Positions 62,746 through 64,000 of a stretch of 64,000 nt of DNA are shown here, in pieces. The number at the start of each line of letters is the position of its first letter. The stretch's first letter is position 1. Position numbers and translations under genes: made by a program. The notes beneath the pieces were generated by a model. That model made no database searches. It saw only the letters and a list, made by a program, of their open reading frames with translations, and was not told the DNA's origin. This stretch comes from Cladorhizidae sp. MBARI D1340-BT2 (Eukaryota > Porifera > Demospongiae > Poecilosclerida > Cladorhizidae): NCBI GenBank assembly GCA_028752905.1, contig JAQNBH010000009.1:32097442-32161441 (forward strand). Reading direction: 5' to 3'.

Positions 62746-63857
62746 CTGCATGGGGGAACACACAACAACACTATTATGCCATGTATGTATGTATGCATGT
62801 ATGTATGTGCAGCCAATGATATCCTACTAATAATATAGTCATATAGAAAAATAAATTGAGAAAAATAATTGTGTGTGTGCATGCGTGTGTGTGTGAGCTT
62901 ATAGACTTCGCCACCTTTGGGCCTACTCGCACGTCGTACATAATTGGAAACCTCTTGACCGCAGGGAAGTTTTGGGCCCTTAGGCTACACTCCATGGCCA
63001 TGCAACATCACAGAAATAAGCCGCCATAATGGCCAAACTACGGCAAATACAGGGTCAGCTCTGAAGTGCAATGTAGATTAGGGCTAACTTGGGGAGGGTG
63101 TCGGAAATATCCCGCGGGTATTTCTGCTAGCATTAAAAATTTTTTTTTTAATGCACAAGTATTCCTGATGCAGGCTAGAGCATTTAGCCGAGAAGTCTAG
63201 TGAGCCAATTTAAGTTTTATTGAGAAAGTCATTGTATCTCTACATACACAATGTCAACTGCGAGTTCATTGAAAATTGATTCTGTTTGATTTTGGAAGCA
63301 TTAAAACTGACCTGTGTCATGGCCCTCGTGTACCAACTCAACTCCATCGGGACCATCAGCAGCTGCAGACGTGGGGAGGGGAGAGCTTTCTAAGGACTTC
63401 AAGTTTAAGCTCTGCCCTTCGCCAGGCTCAGAAAAAATATCTACTAGCGGATTTTCAGCACTGAGCGACAGCACAGCAGTGCTCTCCACACACATTCCCT
63501 CGGCAGACCCCGGAGTTGAGCGCGCAGCAGCAGTGATGGTGTGATGAGGCAGGTTGTGAAAGGAGGGGCCACCGGAGGAAGTCAGACTCCCTGAGTAGAT
63601 GATGGTGTTCGGAGGACTTGGAGTCTTGATGGGGCAGGTGACCGTGCAGGAGGAAGAGGCTTTGCCTGATGGTGCAGATGAGAGGTAGGTCTTGAATGAG
63701 AACTGTGGCCCCATCCACAGTCTCCTGCTGGGTGGGGCGTGTGTGAGGATTTCCACGTGAGACAACCACTTGTCGTCGCTGGGAGAGGAGGAGGAAGAGG
63801 AAAGAGAAGGGGCAGAGGAAGGGGAGGAGTCTGGATGCTGAGGGTCGTGCCATTTTC
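62561..63857 (-). CDS. BCAS3: BCAS3-like protein, last two exons (C-terminal part)
   Basis: Exon 63857-63312 (546 nt) and terminal exon 62745-62561 join in phase 1 (ACA G|GT = Gly). The first encodes a Ser-rich linker and then WLSHVEILTHAPPSRRLWMG plus PQFSFKTY, which matches the conserved BCAS3 domain (WLSHVEI.TH..P.RRLWMGPQF in vertebrates, from memory). The second encodes MVVVCGSWNKVAPSYEG and VEKQLQDAMGE, matching the vertebrate VCGSWPEG and LADAMAE segments. BCAS3 is a WD-repeat protein linked to cytoskeleton-dependent migration and, with PHAF1/C16orf70, to the phagophore. The WD-repeat part lies beyond 64000. The C-terminal tail is shorter than in vertebrates, ending SPPMHS. Confidence 0.82.
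62746..63311 (-). other. BCAS3-like gene, last intron
   Basis: The intron runs from donor GTCAGT to acceptor ATGCAG (566 nt). An open minus frame at 63001-62900 (SLRAQNFPAVKRFPIMYDVR) looks protein-like but is skipped by the phase-correct splice. It may be a repeat remnant. Short (GTAT)n and (GT)n runs are present. Confidence 0.55.
63312..63857 (-). CDS. BCAS3: BCAS3-like penultimate exon
   Basis: Acceptor TTTTCCTTCAAG| at 63858 and donor ACAG|GTCAGT. 546 nt, phase 1 at both ends. It contains the RRLWMGPQF signature, followed by a Ser/Pro-rich region with a short acidic patch (LVDIFSEPGEGQSLNLKSLE) that parallels the vertebrate DLDLNSLRI segment. Confidence 0.8.
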
Positions 63858-64000
63858 CTTGAAGGAAAATATTGCTCACATGATTGCATGTACATAGAGA
63901 ACACTGATATATATATATATATACACACCAACACAATATTCACGTAACGACAAGCAGAGCATACTGAAGTACAGTTCATTATCTCTCAACCTCATAGAGT
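63858..64000 (-). other. BCAS3-like gene, preceding intron (cut by window edge)
   Basis: An intronic pyrimidine tract leads to the acceptor at 63858. A (TA)n run lies at 63908-63922. The upstream exons lie outside the window. Confidence 0.6.

Noticed and set aside
62900..63001. Extra BCAS3 exon (SLRAQNFPAVKRFPIMYDVR)
   Set aside because: Direct splicing of the two flanking exons is in phase and matches the vertebrate order; the segment has no fitting acceptor and donor.

Overview
Organism. The window is eukaryotic and metazoan. Coding parts are exons with GT..AG introns, some very short (52 and 72 nt). Two neighbouring minus-strand genes match conserved animal proteins: golgin-160/GOLGA3 and the C-terminus of BCAS3. 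Tandem repeats occupy about 28 kb of the 64 kb by my estimate. Together with hAT, PIF/Harbinger, LINE-like and foldback remnants, this suggests a repeat-rich marine invertebrate. A sponge is my best guess, but that is inference from gene style, tiny introns and repeat look, not proven. No database search was possible; family names come from remembered homology.

Layout. (1) 256-31465, plus strand: a four-exon gene for a 260-aa four-pass membrane protein (4TM-A) whose 783 nt of coding sequence are spread over 31 kb. Its introns are filled with at least seven different tandem arrays: 44 bp, 31 bp (8 kb, about 260 copies), 17 bp, 20 bp, trinucleotide, 69 bp and 39 bp (5.4 kb). Intron 3 also holds an apparently complete hAT transposon (20059-23496) with an intact 729-aa transposase, TIRs and a 7-8 bp target duplication. 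(2) 39232-31705, minus strand: three phase-compatible exons of an unrecognised coiled-coil-like gene, ending tail-to-tail with 4TM-A. Its 6.5-kb intron holds four minisatellite blocks, a 1350-bp PIF/Harbinger derivative inserted in one of them, and a 5'-truncated LINE fragment. (3) 41778-45475, plus strand: 4TM-B, 349 aa, a paralogue of 4TM-A with identical intron phases and an identical 66-nt exon 3. (4) 46.2-53.3 kb: a 239-bp tandem duplication, a 35-bp array, a low-coding region with weak exon candidates on both strands, and a 55-bp array with a 740-bp higher-order repeat. (5) 59074-54372, minus strand: GOLGA3-like golgin, mostly one 4.5-kb exon. (6) 59960-61785: a decayed LINE reverse transcriptase. 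(7) 63857-62561, minus strand: the last two exons of a BCAS3-like gene, whose N-terminal part lies beyond the right edge.

How the genes relate. 4TM-A and 4TM-B are a tandem duplicate pair with an antisense gene between them. Nothing in the sequence shows a functional link to GOLGA3 (Golgi tether/scaffold) or BCAS3 (autophagy/cytoskeleton), which look like separate housekeeping genes. The most distinctive items are the unrecognised 4TM family, the array-by-array filling of its introns (including splice-site-like and polypyrimidine arrays), the intact hAT element with an unusual triplicated E-box leader, the Harbinger insertion that captures its own target site in a minisatellite, and a recurring ACCCTTTACC foldback family.
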